Shown here: piece after piece, positions 53,488 to 60,284 of the stretch
How the letters are laid out: the number at the start of each line of letters is the position of its first letter
How positions within the stretch are numbered: the stretch's first letter is position 1
NCBI GenBank assembly: GCA_964521255.1
Contig: CAZFRM010000005.1
Location: forward strand, 124,001 to 188,000
Direction of reading: 5' to 3'
Origin: ZC4RG29 sp964521255
GTDB lineage: Bacteria > Bacteroidota > Bacteroidia > Cytophagales > Cyclobacteriaceae
Length of the DNA stretch: 64,000 bases
Translations under genes and position numbers: made by a program
The notes under the pieces: generated by a model
What the model was told of the DNA's origin: nothing
What the model saw: only the letters and a program-made list of their open reading frames with translations
Databases searched by the model: none

Positions 53488-53822
53488 TACCTTATTTCCT
53501 TCGTTACCCGTGCCTTCAAGGTATTGCTGGTTAATGGTGTGGGAAGTTCCTTCGCTGTCCGTAACTTGTTTTTAGCTAAATCAATATAATCTTGTATTTG
53601 GCTAAAACTTTGATTGCTATCTGGTACTTCTAAAATCTGTTTCCCTTGAAGTGTTTGACCATCTAAAACAGGATATTTGTTTGACCTTATTTTGGCTCCT
53701 GCAGAATATTTTGACTGCATTTCTTTAGGATACGTTTCCCAATCTGGCGCAGAAGTTTCTTCCGTGACTTTTAAAAATTCAATATGATGTACGAAATCTA
53801 AATGAAAGTTACTTTCGTACAC
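53487..53822 (-). pseudogene. Chimeric toxin-tail fragment
   Basis: A 111-aa frame with a GTG start. Residues 36-80 have YPKEMQSKYSAGAKIRSNK and LQGKQILEVPDSNQSF, the recurrent toxin tail pattern (K-x-SAGxKIRS, LxGxxILEVP). From about LAKNK on, the frame reads a different toxin: the neighbouring frame VTDSEGTSHTINQQYLEG is the natural sequence there. The switch marks a recombination joint between two toxin pieces. Confidence 0.6.
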
Positions 53823-53952
53823 TAAGCTTCATCGATAGATCATCATTAGTACTAAGTTCCATCCAAAGCATCTGCAACTTCTGTAAATCTTTATCAGCGA
53901 ACAAAAGAAACTTTCGCACGAGGACAGATGCGCGCCAGACTGGGGGATTGCA

Positions 53953-54720
53953 TCATGCGTTTTGTTGATGCACTAAATCTTTTGGATAATACTGACAATC
54001 AATAAAACTACTATCATCTAAGCCCATAATTTTTACAACCGCTGCCGTTTCAAAACTCCAGTAACCAAAATAAGTATCATGTTTGCTTTTGTGGCTGTTG
54101 TACCAACCTGCTTCTTTATGATTTTTGTACCAGTCTTTTTCAATAAACACTTTTACTAATTTTTCCGCTTTTGATCTGTCTGTTTCAGTAATGGCTTGGC
54201 GTAACTTTTCAAAACAATCAGGCACTCCAAAAAAATCCTGATAACTTTCTCCTATTATTGATTGCCTGTCTTTTAGCTTCGCTCTAATGATAAATTCAAA
54301 CAAATAATCCTTTACACTATCACGGTCTATTACTTCTACCAACTTCTTAAAATCTGGTTCCGATATATCGAGCAAATAACCTAAAGACAACATCCACAGC
54401 ATTTCATCATAAGCAGAAAGGATATACTGCTTTAATATCTTATCTGCTGACAATTTCAAAGTCCATAGACCCACCCAATTCTCATTAGTAAAATTGAGTA
54501 CATTATTAAACTCACTTTTAACATCGGCTATTGATTCTCCAAAAGAGTATTTTAAGATTGTCTTTACCAATCTATTTGAACGAGACTTATCAAGTGAAAG
54601 AGCCATTCTTTCATTTGGAACTTCACCACTCTCTCTTCTCTGTTTAGATTGAGCCTGTACCTTATCTAACAAAGCAGAAAACCTTTGATAAAATTCTTTC
54701 TCTTTTATATTTTGTCTCAT
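53953..54720 (-). CDS. PoNi-type immunity protein (DUF1911-like)
   Basis: A 255-aa helical protein. The C-terminal part has WYNSHKSKHDTYFGYWSFETAAVVKIMGLDDSSFIDCQYYPKDL, a close match to the DUF1911/PoNi pattern (GYWSFE.AAV...G.DD.S....YYPKD). The N-terminal half carries DUF1910-like helices. PoNi proteins bind and neutralise PoNe DNases. The gene starts two bases after the PoNe toxin stop, so the pair is clear. Confidence 0.85.
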   Translation of the reverse strand: MRQNIKEKEFYQRFSALLDKVQAQSKQRRESGEVPNERMALSLDKSRSNRLVKTILKYSFGESIADVKSEFNNVLNFTNENWVGLWTLKLSADKILKQYILSAYDEMLWMLSLGYLLDISEPDFKKLVEVIDRDSVKDYLFEFIIRAKLKDRQSIIGESYQDFFGVPDCFEKLRQAITETDRSKAEKLVKVFIEKDWYKNHKEAGWYNSHKSKHDTYFGYWSFETAAVVKIMGLDDSSFIDCQYYPKDLVHQQNA

Positions 54721-54722
54721 AA

Positions 54723-55583
54723 TTAAGGATTAAAATTTACAAAAATAACTGCAAAGTCATCGGTTGCCTCAGAAAATGTAACTGTCCCATTAGGAGCAAC
54801 CTTTGCCCAAATTTTTCTGTAACCTTTATCCAATATGTCTTGCGCATTTTCAAACCCTACAGCATTTTCAAGTCTTTGAGAGCCCTCAATCCAACCTTTA
54901 GAGAGTTGTTTTCCATCAGCCGCAGTCTTTAGTGTTGAATATCCTGAGTACTTGGCTTCAATTATATAATATTGTCCATCTTTTTTAAATACACCATCAA
55001 TACCAGTCTCACCCCAACCATCTGTTAATGCAGATTTCCTTGTAGCATCTGCGTAAACTGACTTATCACCGGAATAGCTTGAAAGTAAATCCAGAACAAT
55101 GTCTTCGTGAGATTCTGGTATTTGCGTAATGGCCCCTCCAAGTGCAATGATCTTTTTGATCACCTTTAGTTTCTGATCTACCGTCAAATAGCGACCTTCA
55201 CAATTGACAATTTGCCTGATTAGCGTAATATCATTTTCTGAAAATGATTGCTTGCTTTCCAGTGTAGCCCAAACCTGACCGAAATAATCTTTTACGCTTT
55301 GCTGAGGCGGTAATAAATACGCTTTAAGGTCATCAAAGGGATTAAAGTCAGCATAGTAGGTTGGTGATACTTTGATAGTGAAAGTACCGAATGAAATTAT
55401 TCCCTTTGCCGCATCTATTGTTGGATTTGATATTCCGCTTATAACATCAGTTTTACTCTTGGCTACCCAATGACCACTTCGGATTTTTCTGACATCAACA
55501 TGTTTTCCTGGGACTGCAATGCCATAGTCAAACATTACATAGTTTTCCTTGGCAATTTCGACTCCTTTGAATTTTTCGGGCAT
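54723..55583 (-). CDS. PoNe-type DNase toxin (truncated N-terminus)
   Basis: A 286-aa protein; the same frame stays open up to 55694 (ILVDEPRSFQPE..CAYASGEDQIP), so the start MPEKFKGVE may be internal to a longer displaced toxin. The C-terminal nuclease has DGWGETGIDGVFKKDGQYYIIEAKYSG, the GxDGV...EAKYSG signature of a PD-(D/E)xK nuclease, followed by GKQLSKGWIEGSQRLENAV and a beta end. PoNe enzymes degrade DNA of competing cells. The immunity gene PoNi follows. Confidence 0.85.
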   Translation of the reverse strand: MPEKFKGVEIAKENYVMFDYGIAVPGKHVDVRKIRSGHWVAKSKTDVISGISNPTIDAAKGIISFGTFTIKVSPTYYADFNPFDDLKAYLLPPQQSVKDYFGQVWATLESKQSFSENDITLIRQIVNCEGRYLTVDQKLKVIKKIIALGGAITQIPESHEDIVLDLLSSYSGDKSVYADATRKSALTDGWGETGIDGVFKKDGQYYIIEAKYSGYSTLKTAADGKQLSKGWIEGSQRLENAVGFENAQDILDKGYRKIWAKVAPNGTVTFSEATDDFAVIFVNFNP

Positions 55584-55628
55584 TGGAATCTGGTCTTCTC
55601 CCGAAGCATAGGCACACCGAATCCTGCC

Positions 55629-55812
55629 CCTTGTTGGGGATTCGGGTTGGAATGAGCGCGGCTCATCAACAAGGATTTCTGTGAACCAATTCTTCTAATT
55701 CCAACCTTCATCATACACCTAAGCATATTATTCTCCTATTTCAATTTTCAATCTTGCGACAAAGTTTCTTATATCAAATCGTTGCAGGTGAAGAACACCT
55801 GCAACGGCTGAG
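55629..55812. repeat. 184-bp direct repeat, copy 2
   Basis: A near-identical copy of 51598-51781, ending in the hairpin GTTGCAGGTGAAGAACACCTGCAAC (55781-55805). On its left, in the minus direction, comes the PoNe toxin; on its right, a plus-strand metallopeptidase toxin remnant. So the repeat separates toxin tips facing opposite ways and could be a recombination target. Confidence 0.85.
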
Positions 55813-56059
55813 TCAACTGGACTTTAGCAGGAAAACTGCCCATGAACTGATGCACGTTTACTACGGTGTTACCCATCCGCTTGAAGTATTGAAATGGTCT
55901 GTAATAATTAACAAAAAGGGAACTTATAATTACGAATTGGCTGATGATGACAATTCTGGTGGTAAATTGTATAATAATACTTGCAGTGCGGGGTATGGCC
56001 ACGAACGACATAACCCTGAGAACGGAACTGTTTGTAATGCTGAAACACCTATACGATAA
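55813..56059 (+). pseudogene. Metallopeptidase toxin tip remnant (HELMH)
   Basis: The plus-strand frame (ORF from 55754, native part from about 55813) reads LDFSRKTAHELMHVYYGV...GYGHERHNPENGTVCNAETPIR and stops at 56059. HELMH is a zinc HExxH site, and GHERHNPENGTV could hold the third ligand, so it resembles the M91/NleD-like toxin metallopeptidases. The body is cut by the 184-bp repeat. The next gene, a lipoprotein starting 7 bases later, is its likely immunity partner. Confidence 0.7.
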
Positions 56060-56066
56060 ATGCAAC

Positions 56067-57029
56067 ATGAGAAAGACTGTTTTTATATATACCGTAACAC
56101 TCTTAGGATTTTTGACAACTCAGACTTCTTGTCAATCCGTGCAGCAGGCAAAGGGGGGTGATGAGATTCCTGAAAACATTAGAGAGTACATCAATCTGCG
56201 TGTTATGAACGATATTTTGCTTTATCGTCTTTGGGTTAATCCTGAATTTTCCAAGGATGATCGGTTGAAAAGCAATTATCCCCCCGTTTATAATACATAT
56301 AACGATAAATTATTCAAGTCTCCGCTAATTGATGGTGAACGATTGATTTTTGATATAAGCGTTTGGCCAAAGGATAAACCAAGAAGAAACTACTATTTGG
56401 TTACAAAAACTGGTAATCCATTTATCAGGTGGATAACAAATGCGAATGGGCAAAAGGAACGCGATACAGTTTTAGTCGAGGAATACAATAAGTTTAATAA
56501 GTATTATCCCAATGATAATTCATTTTTGGTGTATTATGACGGTAAGGAAACATATAAAAGACTAAGTGGAAATATAATCCAGGATTGGTACACTCCGGAT
56601 TGGTTTTCGAGTAAATCTCCGGCGCAGGCAGCTTGGTTTAGAATGATACAATATAATGCTAACCATCCCTACCGGATTACGGAGACATCAGATGAATGGC
56701 TAATCTTTTTTGAGAAGTGTGACTTTATCAAAAATGATCCGGGAGCTTTTATAATTAGAATGAAAAAGAAATGGTTCTATACTGTTTTTGATATTATTTA
56801 TTATTCCAATAAAAAAGAGATTACGGGAGATGAGAACTCGCGGAATATTTATGAAATAAGATATTCAAGGGACTATTCAAATCACGTATGGCCTGATTCT
56901 TTTATGGACAAACAACCAAAGATGCGTAAACTTTCCAGTGAAGAAATCAAGCAGTTGAATGATTTGTATGGTGAATCCATATATAAGTTTGGAGACATTG
57001 ATTATGCTATTTTCAATGATGAGAAGTAG
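56067..57029 (+). CDS. Lipoprotein, putative immunity to the HELMH toxin
   Basis: A longer frame opens at 55944 inside the toxin, but the ATG at 56067 gives MRKTVFIYTVTLLGFLTTQTSC, a lipoprotein signal with the acylated Cys at 22, for 320 aa. The mature part is charged and aromatic (WFSSKSPAQAAWFRMIQYN, FIIRMKKKWFYTVFDIIYY) with no catalytic motif. It starts 7 bases after the metallopeptidase remnant, so a periplasmic or surface immunity protein is a reasonable inference. A lipoprotein immunity would mean the toxin acts in the periplasm. Confidence 0.7.
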   Translation: MRKTVFIYTVTLLGFLTTQTSCQSVQQAKGGDEIPENIREYINLRVMNDILLYRLWVNPEFSKDDRLKSNYPPVYNTYNDKLFKSPLIDGERLIFDISVWPKDKPRRNYYLVTKTGNPFIRWITNANGQKERDTVLVEEYNKFNKYYPNDNSFLVYYDGKETYKRLSGNIIQDWYTPDWFSSKSPAQAAWFRMIQYNANHPYRITETSDEWLIFFEKCDFIKNDPGAFIIRMKKKWFYTVFDIIYYSNKKEITGDENSRNIYEIRYSRDYSNHVWPDSFMDKQPKMRKLSSEEIKQLNDLYGESIYKFGDIDYAIFNDEK

Positions 57030-57116
57030 GCACATCGGCAAACAGATAAGATAACTGATTACGAGAATAACGGTGTAGAGGAGTGGGAGATAACAATAAA
57101 CAACGCCTGTTATCTT

Positions 57117-57145
57117 GCACGTTGGTGAAGAACACCAACGTGGGC
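57117..57145. repeat. GGTGAAGAACACC hairpin
   Basis: A 10-bp stem, CACGTTGGTG (57119-57128) and CACCAACGTG (57132-57141), sharing the centre GGTGAAGAACACC with the other copies. It lies between the lipoprotein immunity gene and the Imm49 gene. Confidence 0.7.
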
Positions 57146-57223
57146 GTGAGATATAACTGTTGCATTTGCTTGATTGTAAAAGCAAGTGAAGAGAAAGAAT
57201 ACTATTTGAAGAACGGGTTTCAT

Positions 57224-58012
57224 TTAAATGCTGCTTTTCAAAAAGTCATAAGGAATTTCATAATGCTCTAATGGTTCAATAGGTAATAATTCTTTTGGTA
57301 TTAACTTACTTTTTACCTCTATCTCAATACCCAATATCCAAGCCAACTTTGCATAACCTAAGGCGGGCATAGAAATGTATTTTTTCAAAAGGGCATCATC
57401 ATTTCTTTTTTGATGAATCTTTGAACTTACCATCTCCTTTAAAATTGCCTCACATTGTGACACGTCTTTTTGGTATAAGGCACTAAAAAATCTCACATCG
57501 TACTGCAAGGTGCTGCTCTGATGAGATTTGTTGAAATATACTCTTTCCATTATGGCTAAGTCTCTTTCTATCAGAGTATTGTTTCCTAACAAAAACTGCT
57601 GTATCGTATGGGTAAAAATCGCCCCTTCGCTTGTCAAAACATTATCCTCCATAGTAATGGGCATTAATTTTTCGGTTACATCTTCTAAATAAGTACTGCG
57701 GTATGTAAGCTTTGCAAAAATATCTTTTACGAAAGCTAGGTTATCTGACAGCATAGCATAGCCAATGGAATGTAAATCGTAATCAAAAATTCTGTCTTGA
57801 TATGTTTTTATCCTAAAAGCATCCAACAAGCCACATACATAAAAATGCTGCTTGGTTTTTGTGAGATTGTGCTCTTCAAAAAATGAGTAGAGGGCGAAGA
57901 TTAAATTGTTTTGTTTAAGCCTCCCCACCCAAGTATTAGTTAAAGAGGAAATGCTTTTAAATCTATTCTCTCTTTCTTGATAGTCGAGATATAATTCTGT
58001 TAATGGGATCAT
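57224..58012 (-). CDS. Imm49-family immunity protein
   Basis: A 262-aa helical protein. The C-terminal LLKKYISMPALGYAKLAWILGIEIEVKSKLIPKELLPIEPLEHYEIPYDFL matches the Imm49 signature (SxPALGxAKLAWxxGIxxExxxxLxPKELLPIxPLExYxxPYxFL). It sits two bases after the stop of a 24-residue toxin stub at 58015. Imm49 proteins protect against nuclease-type polymorphic toxins. Confidence 0.88.
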   Translation of the reverse strand: MIPLTELYLDYQERENRFKSISSLTNTWVGRLKQNNLIFALYSFFEEHNLTKTKQHFYVCGLLDAFRIKTYQDRIFDYDLHSIGYAMLSDNLAFVKDIFAKLTYRSTYLEDVTEKLMPITMEDNVLTSEGAIFTHTIQQFLLGNNTLIERDLAIMERVYFNKSHQSSTLQYDVRFFSALYQKDVSQCEAILKEMVSSKIHQKRNDDALLKKYISMPALGYAKLAWILGIEIEVKSKLIPKELLPIEPLEHYEIPYDFLKSSI

Positions 58013-58014
58013 AT

Positions 58015-58100
58015 TTAAAACCCGTTAGAAAGTTTTGTAAAATAACCAGAGCCGTCACTCTTGTCTATTGCAAATACATATCCTTGCCCTTGTTGATGTT
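58015..58100 (-). pseudogene. Toxin C-terminal stub in front of Imm49
   Basis: A short open frame ends with GYVFAIDKSDGSGYFTKLSNGF and a TAA at 58015-58017. The length and position directly upstream of Imm49 indicate the last residues of a toxin whose body is lost. The break on its left lies at the hairpin at 58089-58113. Confidence 0.45.
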
Positions 58101-58113
58101 CTTCACCAACAAG
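58089..58113. repeat. GGTGAAGAACACC-type hairpin (inverse orientation)
   Basis: CTTGTTGATGTTCTTCACCAACAAG: the arms CTTGTTG and CAACAAG flank a GTTCTTCACC centre, the same core read on the other strand. It marks the truncation point of the toxin stub before Imm49. Confidence 0.65.
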
Positions 58114-58210
58114 CCTGCTGCATGACAAGTACTGTTACACCTGCCTTTGTGGTGTTAGTGCGTGAGGATCGTATGGCGATTCATCAACAAACTGCACTTT
58201 AGCACGTCCG

Positions 58211-58345
58211 TTAATAGGCTTTCCATTTCCTTGCTATTGCCTGCAAAAAGAAATCAGTGCAGAAAATTTTTCCTGCGGTGATTCTGGTTATTTCTTCAAT
58301 AACCTCCCTGTAGACATACTGAACGGGTGAATAAGGTGTGTTCAT
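58211..58345 (-). pseudogene. Truncated copy of the 41445-41753 gene
   Basis: The ATG at 58345 begins MNTPYSPVQYVYREVIEE, matching the first ~18 residues of the protein at 41445-41753 (MNTSYSPVQYVYREVIEEEI). It then diverges after AGKIF and stops at 58211. Only the 5' portion was copied. Confidence 0.7.
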
Positions 58346-58504
58346 ATGTATTATTTGCTTGACTAAAATAATAACAAAGAATTCCCCAACAAAGGTAAGT
58401 GGGAAGCTGAACGTTCAATAAAATCTTTTCGTCTGTGACAACCGGAACTGACATTGATAGGTAGCCAAAACTGACGCGCTGCATATAGAGTAACCCATTC
58501 TTAT

Positions 58505-58798
58505 TTAATCACCAACGAATCCGGATTTTGACAACTGTCCCAAATCGTATGAATAATGATGCTGTCCTGCTGTGATTCGTTTATTTATTTCCTTTTCGAG
58601 GTCACTATTCTCGAAGTATAACCCTTGTTCAATTTCTTTTTTAGATGCCAGTATCTCATTCCGCTGTTCATTTGTAAGCGTAAGGACAGTAGATTCTGAC
58701 TTTGAATCAAGGATGGTTTTAAGCGCCTCAAGAAAAGAGACATCTGTAATCTCGGAAATCCTGTGAATTAATATATTCTTTAGTTCAACTGTACTCAT
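58505..58798 (-). CDS. Antitoxin-like protein
   Basis: The ATG at 58798 gives a 97-aa helical protein (MSTVELKNILIHRISEI...). It includes TNEQRNEILASKKEIEQG and ENSDLEKEIN, the layout of Bacteroidota addiction-module antitoxins that pair with RelE or ParE-like toxins. The last ~20 residues (TAGQHHYSYDLGQL...) look replaced and differ from the family's usual EWLNAK-type end. No toxin lies beside it. A degraded relative is at 41823-42075. Confidence 0.6.
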   Translation of the reverse strand: MSTVELKNILIHRISEITDVSFLEALKTILDSKSESTVLTLTNEQRNEILASKKEIEQGLYFENSDLEKEINKRITAGQHHYSYDLGQLSKSGFVGD

Positions 58799-59064
58799 AC
58801 ACGGCAAAAGTTTTACCAATTTACGAAATTACTTGCTGAGGTAAAATGGATTTTGGTCTGGTAGACTGGAGGCTACCACTATCGAACCAGCTATTTGCAG
58901 ATTTGCTCGTATTCCAGCGTTTCAGAGTTCGATAAATTTCAGACGCTATTAGGAAACTATAGAAAAAATGCTTCTGTCACCAACGTATTTTTCCTTCCAA
59001 TTGATAAAAGTCGTTCGATCAGCAAACGCGGAATTTCTGGTGTTTAAAAACCCCTACACTAAAA

Positions 59065-59090
59065 TTATTGAATATCGCGATATTCAATAA
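59065..59090. promoter_or_regulatory. Perfect 26-bp operator-like palindrome
   Basis: A perfect palindrome with the centre AATATCGCGATATT (59071-59084), extended by TTATTG and CAATAA. A related near-palindrome with the same TATCGCGATA centre lies 48 bases downstream. Two matching dyads in front of a HTH-protein gene are typical of an autoregulatory operator. Confidence 0.65.
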
Positions 59091-59130
59091 TTAAGAATAA
59101 ATACCTGATAATTAATAGTTAACATTACTA

Positions 59131-59154
59131 TATTGCATATCGCGATAAGCAATA
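59131..59154. promoter_or_regulatory. Second operator-like palindrome
   Basis: TATTGCATATCGCGATAAGCAATA is a 24-bp near-palindrome (one mismatched pair) sharing the TATCGCGATA core with the site at 59065-59090. It ends 6 bases before the ATG at 59161, so a bound repressor would block initiation. The remaining gap 58820-59064 shows nothing else. Confidence 0.65.
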
Positions 59155-59160
59155 AATACC

Positions 59161-59679
59161 ATGCAACGCAAAACGATACCTGGCATGCGCCCGCAAGATG
59201 TGGTAGTACTGCTGAAAATACGATTAGAAGAAGGCAAACCCTGGACTCAGGTTTCGCTGGCCAACACCTTGTTCATGAGTCAGTCAGAGATCAGTGAATC
59301 GCTGGCCCGGTCCAACTATGCCCGGCTGTTATATGAAAACGGCAAAAAGGTGGCCCGGCAGCCGCTTATGGATTTAATTCAATATGGCGTGCCGCTTGTT
59401 TTTCCGCAGCAACCCGGCAACGTAGTGCGTGGCATCCCCACAGCACACAGTGCCATGCCATTAAAAGAATTTATTCAAAGCGATGAACAATATGTGTGGC
59501 CTTATGCCCGCGGGGATGTACGTGGTCACAGCATTCAACCGTTGTATAACTCGGTATTGAAGGGCATTGAGACCGATGCAGATCTGCACGAAGTACTGGC
59601 ATTGGTTGACGCAGTGCGCGTGGGTAAAGTGCGCGAAAAAAATATGGCTATTGATTTTTTAAAAAAGAAGATTTTATGA
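59161..59679 (+). CDS. HTH protein upstream of truncated AbiEii-like gene (AbiEi-like role)
   Basis: A 172-aa protein with an N-terminal helix-turn-helix (about 10-45, GKPWTQVSLANTLFMSQSEISESLARSNYARLL). The C-terminal part has no enzyme motif. The stop overlaps the next ATG (ATGA, 59676-59679), the classic coupling of an antitoxin/regulator with its toxin. With the two palindromic operators upstream, negative autoregulation is likely. It resembles Bacteroidota regulators placed before AbiEii-type nucleotidyltransferases. Confidence 0.75.
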   Translation: MQRKTIPGMRPQDVVVLLKIRLEEGKPWTQVSLANTLFMSQSEISESLARSNYARLLYENGKKVARQPLMDLIQYGVPLVFPQQPGNVVRGIPTAHSAMPLKEFIQSDEQYVWPYARGDVRGHSIQPLYNSVLKGIETDADLHEVLALVDAVRVGKVREKNMAIDFLKKKIL

Positions 59680-59787
59680 AGAACCAGATCATCAACCGCA
59701 AAGCCACCATTAAAGTAGCCCAGGCATTGGGTGAATTAAACAACGAGGTGGTGTTTGTGGGTGGCGCCATGGTGGCCATGTTTTGAT
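59676..59787 (+). pseudogene. Truncated AbiEii-like nucleotidyltransferase
   Basis: The frame starts at the ATGA overlap (59676) and reads MKNQIINRKATIKVAQALGE, LNNEVVFVGGAMVAMF, then a stop near 59787. The VGGA motif is the start of a nucleotidyltransferase fold; the DxD and later residues are missing. So the toxin half of an AbiE-type pair is lost while its regulator remains. No other gene is visible from here to 60124. Confidence 0.65.
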
Positions 59788-60010
59788 GACATCGATAAGC
59801 CACTGCTCGGAGTTGATGTTGTGTAGCCTGTGAGTTCCAATAAGGAGTTGCTGCCGCTTTGTGCGATCAGGCAAATTTTTTTTCCGACTATGGCTACTGG
59901 CCGAATAGCATTTTCAAATAAGAGTTGTTATCCATCTCATCTGATGTATGGAGCATCAGTCTTTTCCAGCGACTCAAACTTATAATTGATCGCTTTACCA
60001 ATAGGAAAAT

Positions 60011-60110
60011 ACTATAACGGGAATCGAACCAAAATCCTCCAAATTATTTTGGATTTGGTGTTTAAAAAAAGTAGTCCCTCATGAATCGAACTGGGATCAA
60101 AAGTTTAGTC
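60011..60110. pseudogene. Degenerate tRNA-arm remnants
   Basis: ATAACGGGAATCGAACC (60014-60030) and CTCATGAATCGAACTGGGATCAAAAGTTTAG (60078-60108 region) echo the T-arm and anticodon-arm sequences of the nearby tRNA (CGGGAATCGAACCC, AAAGTTTAG). They cannot form complete tRNAs. They are read as eroded partial copies. Confidence 0.5.
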
Positions 60111-60124
60111 CCGATTGGTAGTGG

Positions 60125-60196
60125 TGGTCTCACCGGGAATCGAACCCAGATCTAAAGTTTAGGAAACTTCTATTCTATCCGTTGAACTATGAGACC
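60125..60196 (-). tRNA. tRNA-Arg (anticodon CCU)
   Basis: On the minus strand the 72-nt gene starts GGTCTCATAGTTCAACGGAT and has an anticodon loop TTCCTAA (anticodon CCT), a T-arm GGGTTCGATTCCC and the acceptor partner TGAGACC plus discriminator A. CCU reads the AGG arginine codon. The acceptor helix continues into the flanks (GTGGT / ACCAC). CCA is not fully encoded as a 3' end. The gene lies at the right border of the accessory region. Confidence 0.93.
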
Positions 60197-60213
60197 ACCA
60201 CTACACATCGGGA

Positions 60214-60240
60214 TATTCTATCCGTTGAACTATGGGACCA
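60214..60240 (-). repeat. 27-nt partial copy of the tRNA-Arg 5' half
   Basis: TATTCTATCCGTTGAACTATGGGACCA differs at one position from the tRNA sequence at 60171-60197. It lies 17 bases further toward hflX. A direct repeat of a tRNA end is what site-specific integration leaves behind, so this is a candidate attachment-site scar. Confidence 0.65.
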
Positions 60241-60284
60241 ATATTTACCAGGCTTTAGCCGGTCGCAAATTTAGAAAAATATCC

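Noticed and set aside
55535..55726. 63-aa frame MLRCMMKVGIRRIGS... as an independent gene
   Set aside because: It starts in the 184-bp repeat and then runs over the PoNe coding region in another frame; reported as part of the repeat only.
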